This document shows, in pieces, positions 8,815 to 16,920 of a DNA stretch of 64,000 nt. The notes beneath the pieces are model-generated. The model made no database searches. It saw only the letters and a list, made by a program, of their open reading frames with translations, and had not been told where the DNA came from. The stretch spans positions 1 to 64,000 of the forward strand of contig NZ_JACIHE010000011.1 of assembly GCF_014198245.1 (NCBI RefSeq), written 5' to 3'. Positions within the stretch are counted from its first letter, which is position 1. Every line of letters starts with the position of its first letter. This stretch comes from Bradyrhizobium sp. cir1 (GTDB taxonomy: Bacteria > Pseudomonadota > Alphaproteobacteria > Rhizobiales > Xanthobacteraceae). Both the position numbers and the translations under genes were made by a program.

Positions 8815-11800
8815 ATGGGGGCATTGAATCTTTCGCAGGTTCTCTGGGAGGAACGACGTGCGCTCACCGGAACTCCCCTGGCATTCCCGCCAAAGAACGA
8901 GAACGATGCGGCAGCTGGCGCCTCGCCAGTCCCGGCACCGCCAGCGCCTGAGGCCTCGCCGATACCACCTTTCGACTTATCGATTTCAAATCGGCACCCC
9001 TCTTCCGAAATCCGACCAGGGTCATTGCCGCCGCCGACGGCTCCCGTCCCGGAACTCCTCACCGTCTACCAAGCGCTCAACGCGGACGACCGGTGGGCGC
9101 TGTGCCTGTCCGGCGGAGGAATCCGCAGCGCGGCGTTTGCACTCGGTATCCTGCAAAGGATTGCGGCCCTGGAGGTCAGATCGAAACGCAAGGACGAGAA
9201 GCAAGGTTCGGCCCTGAAGCAGTTCGAGTATCTGTCGACAGTATCGGGGGGTGGCTATATCGGCAGTTGGCTGTCGGCCTGGCTCTATCAGCAGCGCAAG
9301 CTGCCCTCTCACGGAGCAGCCGCGAATACAAGCAAGACCAGCCAGGGCAACACTCCGGACCCGGTGGTTTCAGCGCTCAATCGGCGCGAGAGCCGTGGTC
9401 AACTCAGAGATCACGAAGAAGCAGAGCCGATTTCCAACCTTCGGCGCAACTCGCACTTCCTCTCTCCAAGCTTCTCGTCGCTTTCTCCCGACCTGTGGAG
9501 CGATGTCGCCAGCGTCCTGCGCAATCTGTTCCTGAACTGGGTCCTGCTTGTCCCCCCGATGATCCTTGCGGTGCTCGTCACCAAGGCACTCTACTTTGCT
9601 CTCATCGACGCCCACGGCATTACAGAAAAGTCGATATGGTTTCTGGTCGTGATGACCATACCAACGCTGTGCTTGTTGGTTTCCCTGTCCTTCTCTGTCG
9701 CAAACCGTCCCGCGCGCGGATGGATCAATGTCGCACAGCCCCGCTTTCTCCTGTGCGATCTCGCTCCCTTCCTTATCGGAGCCACACTTCTGGCTTTCGT
9801 GCTGCAAAGTCCATACGGATTACAGACCCTCTCCGACATACTTAGTGCCGGCGGATTCGGATTCCTCGAGCAGTTCGAACGCGAGCACCTGGCAGCGGCG
9901 GTGCTGATCCGCGGAACACTGCTTGGAGTGATATTTTTTCTCATCTCCTGGGCGCTGGCCCCGCTATGGACGGTCGTTTTTGGAAAGTCTGCGCGCCCAC
10001 CGCCCGCCGCTCGTCCCAAGCATCCGCGGATCGAGCCAATCGCCTGGGCAGTCGCCGGCGCGGCATTCGGTCTGCTGAGCGCCGCGGGACTGATTTTGCT
10101 CTGGAGCATCAACCCCTCCGACTCCGCCGCCACGGCAGCGGCATTTGCCTGCGTACTCGGGCTGCCCTGGATCGTGCTGGCGCGCATCGTCGCCGACGTG
10201 ATCTATATTGCGTTTGCCGAGTTCCTGTCCGAAGTGGATGTCGGGCTCGAATTTCAGGCGCGGTCGAGCGGGCTCTTCACGCTGGCCTATCTCGGCTGGC
10301 TCGTGTGGTTCGGGCTCGTACTCGGCGCGCCACCGGCCGCAAGATGGATCGAGACACAGATTGGCAGTGCAACTGTGCCCTCGCTCGCAGCCGGAGGAGG
10401 TCTGTCCGGCCTGCTCTCCATCCTCCTCGGAGCGAGTTCGAAGACCAAGACCGCCGCCGAGCAGATTTCAGGCTTGCGCCAATATCTCGGACTCAACACG
10501 ATCGCGGCCGTCGCAGCGGCGATCTTCGCGGCAGTCCTGGTCGCTCTGCTGTCCATCGGCTGGGACGCGGCTTTCAAATCACTTGCCTCCGGCGCAGACG
10601 GTCATATGCCCTGGACCACGGTGTTCCTGGCGGGCATCTTGCTCGGCGTGCTGATCTACGCGGCCTCACATGTCCTCAGCATCAACCGATACTCACTCCA
10701 CGGCCTCTACCGGAATCGGCTGGTTCGCGCCTTTCTGGGTGCGTCGCGCAACGAGAAGGACCGTGACAAGACGAAGAACGCCTTTACGGATTTCGACGGC
10801 CGGGACAGCCCGCTGCTGCACGAGCTTTGGGAGCATGACGTCGCGCCGACAGGGGCCAATTGGAAGCCGTTCCACGTCATCAGCGGAGCGCTCAACCTAG
10901 TGTCGTCCAAGAACCTGGCATGGCAGGAACGGATGGCCGCGCCCTTCACGTTCTCGCCGCTGCATTGCGGCAGCGGCAGCGCGGTCTTTTCGGACGGTGC
11001 ATACCGGACGACCTACGCCACCGCCGACCAGCCGCTGCCTTACGGCGGAAAGCTGACGCTCGGAACCGCCATGGCGATCTCCGGCGCGGCCGTGAGCCCG
11101 AGCATGGGTTACAACTCCTCGCCGGGCGTCGCCTTCCTGATGGCGCTGTTCAATGTGCGCCTCGGCTGGTGGCTGGCCAATCCGCGCGGCGACAATCCCT
11201 ACTATTCGGAGGTCAAGCCAACGAACGCGCTCCGGCCGTTCTTCATGGAGATGTTCGGACTGACCAGCGAGACCGAGCGCTGGGTCTACCTGACCGACGG
11301 CGGGCACTTCGAAAATCTCGGCCTTTACGAGATGGTCCGCCGGCGCTGCCGCTTGATCGTGGTCAGCGACGCCGGCTGCGACCCCGATTATTCCTTCGAG
11401 GACCTCGGCAATGCGCTGCGCAAGATCTGGATCGATCTCGGAGTACGCATCGACCTGGACGGGCTTGACCTCCTGAAGAAGCGCTTCAAGGAACGTCCAA
11501 CCCCTGCGGAGCAAGCGCCCTACTGGGCGATTGGCGACATTCTCTATCGTGAGGCCGATGGGGGCGACTCGCAGAACGGACTGCTCTTGTACTTCAAGTC
11601 GGGCCTGCACGGCACGGAGCCCATGGGCGTGTTGAGCTATGCGATCGCCCACGCCACCTTTCCGCACGAGACCACGCTGAACCAGTTCTTCTCGGAATCG
11701 CAATTCGAGAGCTACCGGGCGCTCGGCTACGAGATCGCAGAACGCGCATTCGAGTCCGGCGGAGGTCTTTCGGTCGACGCGAGGACCGGAGCGTCCCCGA

Positions 11801-11868
11801 CATTCCTCTCGATTGTCGAGAAGCTGAAAGCATCGCCGCCTCCGCCACCACCCCAACCACCGCAATGA
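8815..11868 (+). CDS. Large patatin/cPLA2-like phospholipase with multi-pass membrane insertion
   Basis: 1017 residues; ATG preceded by GGAGGGG. After a Pro-rich N-terminus (about 35-80), residues 95-160 hold the patatin/cPLA2 core start: oxyanion loop LSGGGIRSAAFALGIL (99 onward) and nucleophile Ser144 in STVSGGGYIGSW. Then comes a region of roughly eight to ten hydrophobic segments between about 235 and 640. The catalytic Asp appears only at residue 828 in LTDGGHFENLGLYEM, with GYNSSPGVAFLMALFN before it. All catalytic elements are therefore present but split by a ~500-residue membrane block. Predicted role: lipid acyl hydrolysis at the inner membrane. It stands alone, with repeats upstream and the CYTH-CHAD gene downstream. 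Confidence 0.8.
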   Translation: MGALNLSQVLWEERRALTGTPLAFPPKNENDAAAGASPVPAPPAPEASPIPPFDLSISNRHPSSEIRPGSLPPPTAPVPELLTVYQALNADDRWALCLSGGGIRSAAFALGILQRIAALEVRSKRKDEKQGSALKQFEYLSTVSGGGYIGSWLSAWLYQQRKLPSHGAAANTSKTSQGNTPDPVVSALNRRESRGQLRDHEEAEPISNLRRNSHFLSPSFSSLSPDLWSDVASVLRNLFLNWVLLVPPMILAVLVTKALYFALIDAHGITEKSIWFLVVMTIPTLCLLVSLSFSVANRPARGWINVAQPRFLLCDLAPFLIGATLLAFVLQSPYGLQTLSDILSAGGFGFLEQFEREHLAAAVLIRGTLLGVIFFLISWALAPLWTVVFGKSARPPPAARPKHPRIEPIAWAVAGAAFGLLSAAGLILLWSINPSDSAATAAAFACVLGLPWIVLARIVADVIYIAFAEFLSEVDVGLEFQARSSGLFTLAYLGWLVWFGLVLGAPPAARWIETQIGSATVPSLAAGGGLSGLLSILLGASSKTKTAAEQISGLRQYLGLNTIAAVAAAIFAAVLVALLSIGWDAAFKSLASGADGHMPWTTVFLAGILLGVLIYAASHVLSINRYSLHGLYRNRLVRAFLGASRNEKDRDKTKNAFTDFDGRDSPLLHELWEHDVAPTGANWKPFHVISGALNLVSSKNLAWQERMAAPFTFSPLHCGSGSAVFSDGAYRTTYATADQPLPYGGKLTLGTAMAISGAAVSPSMGYNSSPGVAFLMALFNVRLGWWLANPRGDNPYYSEVKPTNALRPFFMEMFGLTSETERWVYLTDGGHFENLGLYEMVRRRCRLIVVSDAGCDPDYSFEDLGNALRKIWIDLGVRIDLDGLDLLKKRFKERPTPAEQAPYWAIGDILYREADGGDSQNGLLLYFKSGLHGTEPMGVLSYAIAHATFPHETTLNQFFSESQFESYRALGYEIAERAFESGGGLSVDARTGASPTFLSIVEKLKASPPPPPPQPPQ

Positions 11869-12044
11869 ACTGACCGGATTCGCTTTCGCCTGCGCGTCAA
11901 TCGGCCGTTCTTTCGGCAAGTTCCGTGAATTTTCCATGACCGGCGGACGCGGCAATTGGAGGACGCATCGGGATTCGAAATGCCCGTTGCACACGGAACT
12001 TCTCGCGCCGGCGCCACTTTGAATCGGCAACGGAAGCACGTCCG

Positions 12045-13559
12045 ATGAATGCCGAAACGGAACTCAAATTCCGCCTTGCGCCGCGAAAGCTGTCATCCGT
12101 CCTGCGCGCCGGCGCTTCGAACCGACGACGCGGCGACCGGTCGGAGCAGGCGCTGGTGTCGACCTATTACGACACCAGCAAGCAGAAGCTCAGGCGACAT
12201 GGTCTCACGCTCCGCGTCCGCAAGGCTGGCGATCGCTACGTGCAGACCGTGAAGGCGGGCGGCTCCGGAACCGTGACACGTGGCGAATGGGAACACGAGG
12301 TCGCCGGCGCAAGGCCCGACTTCAAGAAGATCAAGAACACGCCTCTTGCGGACCTCGCGTCCAAAAAACTTCCGCGCAAGCTGCGACCAGTGTTTCGGAC
12401 CGAGGTTCATCGCACCACCGAGGCAAGGCGGGTACGAAAGAGCCAGATCGAGCTCGCCGTCGACCGTGGCCGCATCGGCGCCGGGCGGCGCTCGCGGCCG
12501 GTCGCCGAGCTCGAGCTGGAATTGAAATCCGGGCAGGTCGCCGATCTGTTTCGACTGGCACGCAATCTCGAACGCAGGACGGGCGCCGAGCTCGATCTGC
12601 GCTCGAAAGCCGAGCGAGGCTTTCAACTCGTGAAAGGAAACGGCGCAGGCGCGCAGCACGCCGAGCCGATCGAGCTGAAACGCGAGCTCTCGCCGCGCAA
12701 TGCCTTCGGCGTGATCGCGCATTCGACGCTGCGCCAGATCACGGCGAATGCCGATCCGGTGCGGGACACGGATTCGGAAGGTGTCCACCAGATGCGCGTC
12801 GGCCTGCGGCGCCTGCGGGCCGCGATCTCGCTGTTCTCCGACATCCTGCCGCGCGCCAGCACGGATCGGATCAAGGCCGAGCTCAAATGGCTCACCAGCG
12901 AGCTGGCGCCGGCGCGCGAGATCGACGTCTTCCTCACGGAAAGCATTCTGCCGATCGCGGGCCAAGGCGTCCCGAAACGCGGCGCTCGCGCGATCGCCAA
13001 GAAATTCTCCGCGGAGCGAAGCGCAGCCTTCGCGCGCGCCCGCGAGGCCGTCGAATCGCCCCGCTACCGCCGCCTGCTGATCGACGTGATCGAGTGGCTC
13101 GAAACCGGACAGTCCCGCGCCGACGACGACCGATCGATTGCCGGTTACGCCGCGGCGGTGCTGGACCGCCGGATCAGGACGGCGCGCAAGCAGGGCAAGC
13201 AGCTGGACGATCTCGACCCGATGCAGCGTCACAAGCTGCGGATCAGGATCAAGAAGATCCGTTACGCCGTCGACTTCTTTGGGAGCCTGTACAGCGATCG
13301 CGACCAGAAGCAGCTCGCAAATCTCTCCGATCAGCTGAAGCAGATCCAATCCGCGCTGGGATCGCTCAACGACTTCATGACGCATCGCGAGCTGGCGACG
13401 GAGACGGCGTTGGCGGCGCCGCCGGCCAACCGGCGCGCGCAGGCCTTTGCATCAGGGTTCATCGTCGGCCGGGAGCGTGAGGCGGCGCGCGGCCTGATGA
13501 AGGACGCCGCCGGGGAGCTGCATCGATTGCACCGGCTGCGCATCGCACCGGGCAAGTGA
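12045..13559 (+). CDS. CYTH-CHAD domain protein (triphosphatase / polyphosphate-binding type)
   Basis: 504 residues. The N-terminal CYTH domain (about 1-200) has the diagnostic ExExK at residues 4-8 and conserved K/R/E rows (LRVRKAGDRYVQTVK, AELELELKSG). The C-terminal CHAD domain (about 220-495) is helical with the conserved HQMRVGLRRLRAAI and HKLRIRIKKIRYAVDFF blocks. CYTH enzymes hydrolyse inorganic triphosphate and CHAD domains bind polyphosphate, so a role in polyphosphate metabolism is likely. ATG preceded by GGAAGCACGTCCG. A separate short gene follows 16 bases after the stop. Confidence 0.9.
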   Translation: MNAETELKFRLAPRKLSSVLRAGASNRRRGDRSEQALVSTYYDTSKQKLRRHGLTLRVRKAGDRYVQTVKAGGSGTVTRGEWEHEVAGARPDFKKIKNTPLADLASKKLPRKLRPVFRTEVHRTTEARRVRKSQIELAVDRGRIGAGRRSRPVAELELELKSGQVADLFRLARNLERRTGAELDLRSKAERGFQLVKGNGAGAQHAEPIELKRELSPRNAFGVIAHSTLRQITANADPVRDTDSEGVHQMRVGLRRLRAAISLFSDILPRASTDRIKAELKWLTSELAPAREIDVFLTESILPIAGQGVPKRGARAIAKKFSAERSAAFARAREAVESPRYRRLLIDVIEWLETGQSRADDDRSIAGYAAAVLDRRIRTARKQGKQLDDLDPMQRHKLRIRIKKIRYAVDFFGSLYSDRDQKQLANLSDQLKQIQSALGSLNDFMTHRELATETALAAPPANRRAQAFASGFIVGREREAARGLMKDAAGELHRLHRLRIAPGK

Positions 13560-13575
13560 CCTTGGGAGAACCGGG

Positions 13576-13944
13576 ATGTCATGGGTCGGCAGTTGGCGAA
13601 ATCAGTTCGGCTCCATCCTGCGCATCATCAGCGAGACGGAGGAGCGCATCGAAGGCACTTTCGAGACCGCGCTCGAAGACAGCGGCTTCTATGGACAAAC
13701 GGTGCAGGTCACCGGGTTTCATCGGGGCAATTGCATCGGCTTTGTCGCGGTGGGCTCGTCTGCGACAGGCGACCGCGTCGTTTCGTACACGGGACTGTTG
13801 CGTCACGGGAAAATGGAGACCGCCTGGTTCGTGGTCGCCGACCAGACGCTGAGTGCCGCCAACGAGGGCGATCCCGCAAAGCTCAAGCCGTTGAACTGGT
13901 GGCGCGCCGTGACAACCAACGTCGACACTTTCGAGCGGACCTAA
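13576..13944 (+). CDS. Divergent avidin/streptavidin-family protein, no signal peptide
   Basis: 122 residues that align by eye along the whole streptavidin barrel: GSWRNQFGS at 5-13 against GTWYNQLGS, EGTFETA at 26-32 against TGTYESA, the IGFVAV strand, SYTGLL at 70-75, ETAWFVV at 81-87, NWWRAV and VDTFERT at the end. Biotin-contact equivalents kept are Asn9, Ser13, Trp84, Trp108 or 109 and Asp117. Changed ones include Tyr to Phe29, Ser to Thr31, the streptavidin Trp79 position (here Gly/Ser) and Trp92 to Tyr71. It begins directly at the barrel, so it has no export signal. Bradyrhizobium is known to encode avidins (bradavidins). Biotin affinity is unproven. The stop codon lies in the following terminator-like hairpin. 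Confidence 0.75.
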   Translation: MSWVGSWRNQFGSILRIISETEERIEGTFETALEDSGFYGQTVQVTGFHRGNCIGFVAVGSSATGDRVVSYTGLLRHGKMETAWFVVADQTLSAANEGDPAKLKPLNWWRAVTTNVDTFERT

Positions 13945-13990
13945 AGCGCGATGAGATTTGGATGAATCGTCATCGCGCTTTAGGTTTTTG
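13941..13990 (+). terminator. Terminator-like hairpin at the avidin-like gene end
   Basis: Perfect 14-base arms CTAAAGCGCGATGA (13941-13954) and TCATCGCGCTTTAG (13970-13983), a 15-base loop and then a T-rich run (tttttgttt). It overlaps the stop codon of the avidin-like gene. The same hairpin type is, from memory, part of a repeated rhizobial intergenic element, so it may be both repeat and terminator. Confidence 0.6.
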
Positions 13991-13995
13991 TTTGC

Positions 13996-14061
13996 GCATG
14001 ATCTTTCCCGAAAACCGCTTCGCGCTTTGCGCTAACGCGGCCCTTCGGGTCCGGATCATGC
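13996..14061. repeat. Rhizobial-type GCATGATC...GATCATGC palindromic repeat
   Basis: Inverted arms GCATGATC (13996-14003) and GATCATGC (14054-14061) enclose a second stem-rich stretch (aaaccgcttcgcg / ttcgggtccgg). Together with the preceding hairpin it resembles a dispersed element I associate with Bradyrhizobium and relatives; a partial relative (ccggatcatgct) occurs at 21007-21018. The rest of the gap to 14249 has no gene, only an AT-rich inverted repeat TTAAC-ttac-GTTAA at 14129-14142. Confidence 0.55.
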
Positions 14062-14249
14062 TTTGGCGTTCGACGTCCCGGGCGTGCTGCTGCTGGAGCT
14101 GACGTGATTACGTCCGGCCGCCGCTCACTTAACTTACGTTAAAGAACGCCACAAAAGCTCCTCATTTCGTCCGGGTTCGCCGTCGTATTTTGGTCCAGTA
14201 TTGTTCCTTCTCTGCGGCGGGGCAGGCTTCATGAACCTGGAGACCTGCG

Positions 14250-14783
14250 ATGCGCCGTCACGTTGCGTATTCTGTTGCTTTCATTGTTGCGATTTCATCG
14301 GGCACCGCCGATGCACGTCCCTCCCGATCCCTCCTCGCGGCGCCGCGCGAATGCAACGTCACGATGCCATGTGACTTCTCGGGCTCAAACATGCGCGGCC
14401 GCACGACGGCATCGCAATTTCAAACGCAGCGAGAAGTTACAGGACGCGTTGCGATGCAGATTGCGACGGCGGAAGACGCAGGCAAGGTCGTCGGCGGCCG
14501 CCCGTCCGGCTGCCCGCACTCCTTCTGCGGTTGCGCGGCATCGATACGCGTGTTTGGCCACATCGTGCCGGGATTGAATCTGGCTGCCAACTGGCTGCGC
14601 TTTCCGCGGACGTCGCCCGCGCCCGGGATGGTCGCCGCGCGGCACGGGCACGTCTTCGTTCTGGAGCAGCATGTCGGGGGAGACGTGTGGATGGCGTATG
14701 ACGGCAATTCGGGAGGCCGCGCAACCCGCGTTCACGCGCGATCGTTGCGGGGCTATGCGGTGGTGAATCCGCGGGTCGGGTGA
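14250..14783 (+). CDS. Secreted Cys-rich hypothetical protein, possibly CHAP/NlpC-like
   Basis: 177 residues with a signal peptide (about 1-22, ending GTADA). The conserved-looking C-terminal half starts with GGRPSGCPHSFCGCAAS, then LNLAANWLRF, PGMVAARHGHVFVLEQ and AYDGNSGGRATRVHARSLRGY. The order Cys ... GHV ... D/N-x-N is what one sees in CHAP/NlpC-P60 amidases (Cys-His-Asn/Asp), so a papain-like wall hydrolase or related fold is possible; this is inference from pattern alone. I know of no named family. It has no clear operon partner; the next gene is convergent. Confidence 0.65.
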   Translation: MRRHVAYSVAFIVAISSGTADARPSRSLLAAPRECNVTMPCDFSGSNMRGRTTASQFQTQREVTGRVAMQIATAEDAGKVVGGRPSGCPHSFCGCAASIRVFGHIVPGLNLAANWLRFPRTSPAPGMVAARHGHVFVLEQHVGGDVWMAYDGNSGGRATRVHARSLRGYAVVNPRVG

Positions 14784-14791
14784 GCGGGCGC

Positions 14792-15130
14792 CTACAGGCC
14801 CCGCGCGTTGACCCTGTCATTGAGGCGACGACAGAGCTCATCCAGCAGCGCCTGGAGCTTTTCGAAGTTGACCACCAGCCGGTCGGCTTGCGCGCGCTCG
14901 GTCGTGCCGGGCGCAAAAGCGCTGCGCAGGCCCGTCAGATGGTTCAGCCGCTGGCGGCCGCTCGCCGCCCGGCTTTCCGCAAATTCGAGCTGCTCGAGGT
15001 CATGGCTGAGCGTGTCTTCTTCCGCGATCAGCAGCTTGAGGATCGTGTCCCGGTTATGAGCCGGCAGATCGCCGCCGTTCAGAAGGCCGATATAGTGGTC
15101 TATGTTGGCGCGGGCGACATATCGTTGCAT
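14792..15130 (-). CDS. Small helical hypothetical protein, 112 aa
   Basis: Starts at the ATG at 15130, with GGGAGAAATATC immediately upstream; a longer reading to 15184 has no ribosome site. The protein is charged and helical throughout (NRDTILKLLIAEEDTLSHDLEQ, NFEKLQALLDELCRRLNDRV), likely a small soluble coiled-coil-forming protein. No recognised family. It ends nine bases beyond the stop of the preceding plus-strand gene (convergent) and follows the TAXI protein gene on the same strand with about 115 bases between. Confidence 0.65.
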   Translation of the reverse strand: MQRYVARANIDHYIGLLNGGDLPAHNRDTILKLLIAEEDTLSHDLEQLEFAESRAASGRQRLNHLTGLRSAFAPGTTERAQADRLVVNFEKLQALLDELCRRLNDRVNARGL

Positions 15131-15245
15131 GATATTTCTCCCGGTCGTTTTCGGTATTCGAGCACAAAGGGGTACCCGAGGCAAGCGGCCGTTGCGCGCG
15201 CTCCCGCCGCCGCAGAGATCGCCGACGGCAGACTAGCCCGACGCT

Positions 15246-16658
15246 TCACCCTCGCGGCGCTGTTGCGGCGCCTCGAACGGTTTCGAAATTGGCGCGCTGC
15301 AGTGCGGCTCGTCTCTCCGCGATGGCGTTGCTCAACAGCTCAAGCACCAGCCCAAATGCCGCGAGTTCTTCTTCCTCGATAGCGCCATCATCGTAGCATT
15401 CGAGCGTTTCATGAATGATGGCGTCGGCCTCGCGCTGCAGGGACAGAAGCTCCTGGTTGGATTCCGCGGTTCGCGCGCTGGAAACCATGGCCAGGATTCT
15501 CTTGCGATGGCTGGTGTTTTCCTCCCTTTCGTCGCGATTCAAATAGCGACGCAACCAGGCGACGGCCGAACCGATCCCGGAGAGAAGGAGGAGCCCGAAC
15601 CAGAAGTAATCGCCATACCGATCGAGGAAGGTGCGTTCATTGCCGTCGATCACCGCCGCCGCCCCCCGATGTACCGGCAGCTCGGTGTCCTTCTCGAGGT
15701 CCGGCTTGGTGATGTGGGCAGCACCCGGCACCTGCCTCGCGATCGCCTGACGAACGGCAAAGAGCTGCCGAAAAAAGGCGGCCACCGTCGTTTCAGACAA
15801 GGTCTTTTTTGCCACGATGAGGTGACTGACGCTGACCGTCTCAACCTTGTCGTCCGGCCAGGCTGGGTCCGCATTAAAGACGCTGGGCGGAATCTCCTCC
15901 GATTCATACCGGGGGTGCTTCAAGGCGATCGCTTCCGACGTCTCGATGGCGAGAAACTTCGGCTGGCCACGTGTGCGCGCCGTTGCAGCGACGGCGTCCG
16001 AAGTGATCTTGCTGTCGAGCGGCCCGACCGCCATGAATGCATCGAGGCTCGTATCGCGCGCCAGTTCCTCGATGCGGTCCGTGCCAAAGTGCGTTATCGC
16101 GACCTTGTCGGCCGCTACGCCGGAGCTGCTCAGGACGACCCGCAGCAAGGCGGCGTTCGCCGCGGTCCGCCCGATGACACCGACATGGCGTCCGGCGAGA
16201 TCGGCGACTTCCTTGATTTTCGGCGAGTGCTTCCTTTTCGAGTTCTTGCCCGCAAGTCCGGACGGCGCCCAAAGCACAACGAAGTTTTTGCGCACGACCG
16301 CGACGGCCTGCGCCTCGGCAGGCATGTCCAGGTCGCCGCGACCGACGGCCAGCTCGGCCTTGCCGGCGCCAAGCAGGGCAAGAGACTCTGCCGCGCCCTC
16401 GGATTTGATCGGGGAGAGCCGGACAGTCCGGCTCTCGCTGCGGAAGGCATCAGCCATCGCCTGGACGACCTTCTCATCGTCGCTGCCCGGCGGCCCGACG
16501 GCAATCCGGAGCGTGTCCGGCCGCAACGCGTAATAGAGCGCACCCGTTGCGGCCCCAAAAACAAGAAATCCAACTGCGAGGGCCAGCAGTAGGGAATTGC
16601 TCCTTCTCCGCTCTCGGCGGGCCGCGTCACCGGTCGTCTGACTTGTACTCTCGGACAT
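15246..16658 (-). CDS. TAXI-family solute-binding protein with two membrane anchors
   Basis: 470 residues. A short cytoplasmic N-terminus is followed by a membrane segment at about 23-45, then a periplasmic TAXI/NMT1-like binding domain (LRIAVGPPGSDDEKVV, LALLGAGKAELAVGRGD, LAGRHVGVIGRTAANAALLR). A second membrane segment lies at about 347-367 (YFWFGLLLLSGIGSAVAWL) and a cytoplasmic helical tail of ~100 residues follows. TAXI proteins normally feed TRAP transporters, but no TRAP membrane subunits are adjacent. The double anchor and cytoplasmic tail suggest a sensor-like or regulatory role (inference). Confidence 0.82.
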   Translation of the reverse strand: MSESTSQTTGDAARRERRRSNSLLLALAVGFLVFGAATGALYYALRPDTLRIAVGPPGSDDEKVVQAMADAFRSESRTVRLSPIKSEGAAESLALLGAGKAELAVGRGDLDMPAEAQAVAVVRKNFVVLWAPSGLAGKNSKRKHSPKIKEVADLAGRHVGVIGRTAANAALLRVVLSSSGVAADKVAITHFGTDRIEELARDTSLDAFMAVGPLDSKITSDAVAATARTRGQPKFLAIETSEAIALKHPRYESEEIPPSVFNADPAWPDDKVETVSVSHLIVAKKTLSETTVAAFFRQLFAVRQAIARQVPGAAHITKPDLEKDTELPVHRGAAAVIDGNERTFLDRYGDYFWFGLLLLSGIGSAVAWLRRYLNRDEREENTSHRKRILAMVSSARTAESNQELLSLQREADAIIHETLECYDDGAIEEEELAAFGLVLELLSNAIAERRAALQRANFETVRGAATAPRG

Positions 16659-16920
16659 TGCCGCTGCCGCAGATCAGGGCGCTTGCCGCTTCCAGGCATA
16701 CCGCGTTTTCCCGAGAACAACGTCTTGGCGGCCCGCTTGGTTCATATTGGCTGAAGCCTGCAATCGCCGGGGATCCCCCTTCCAGAACGATCCCCGGCCC
16801 GTTTCTGGACTGATCTGCCCTCACGTCTGGTCGGCTCTGCGCCGACACGCAGCTCCCGCTGTTGGCACGCGCCCTCCGATCGTGTAACGGCACCGAAAAG
16901 CTTGTCGGGACGGATGCTCA

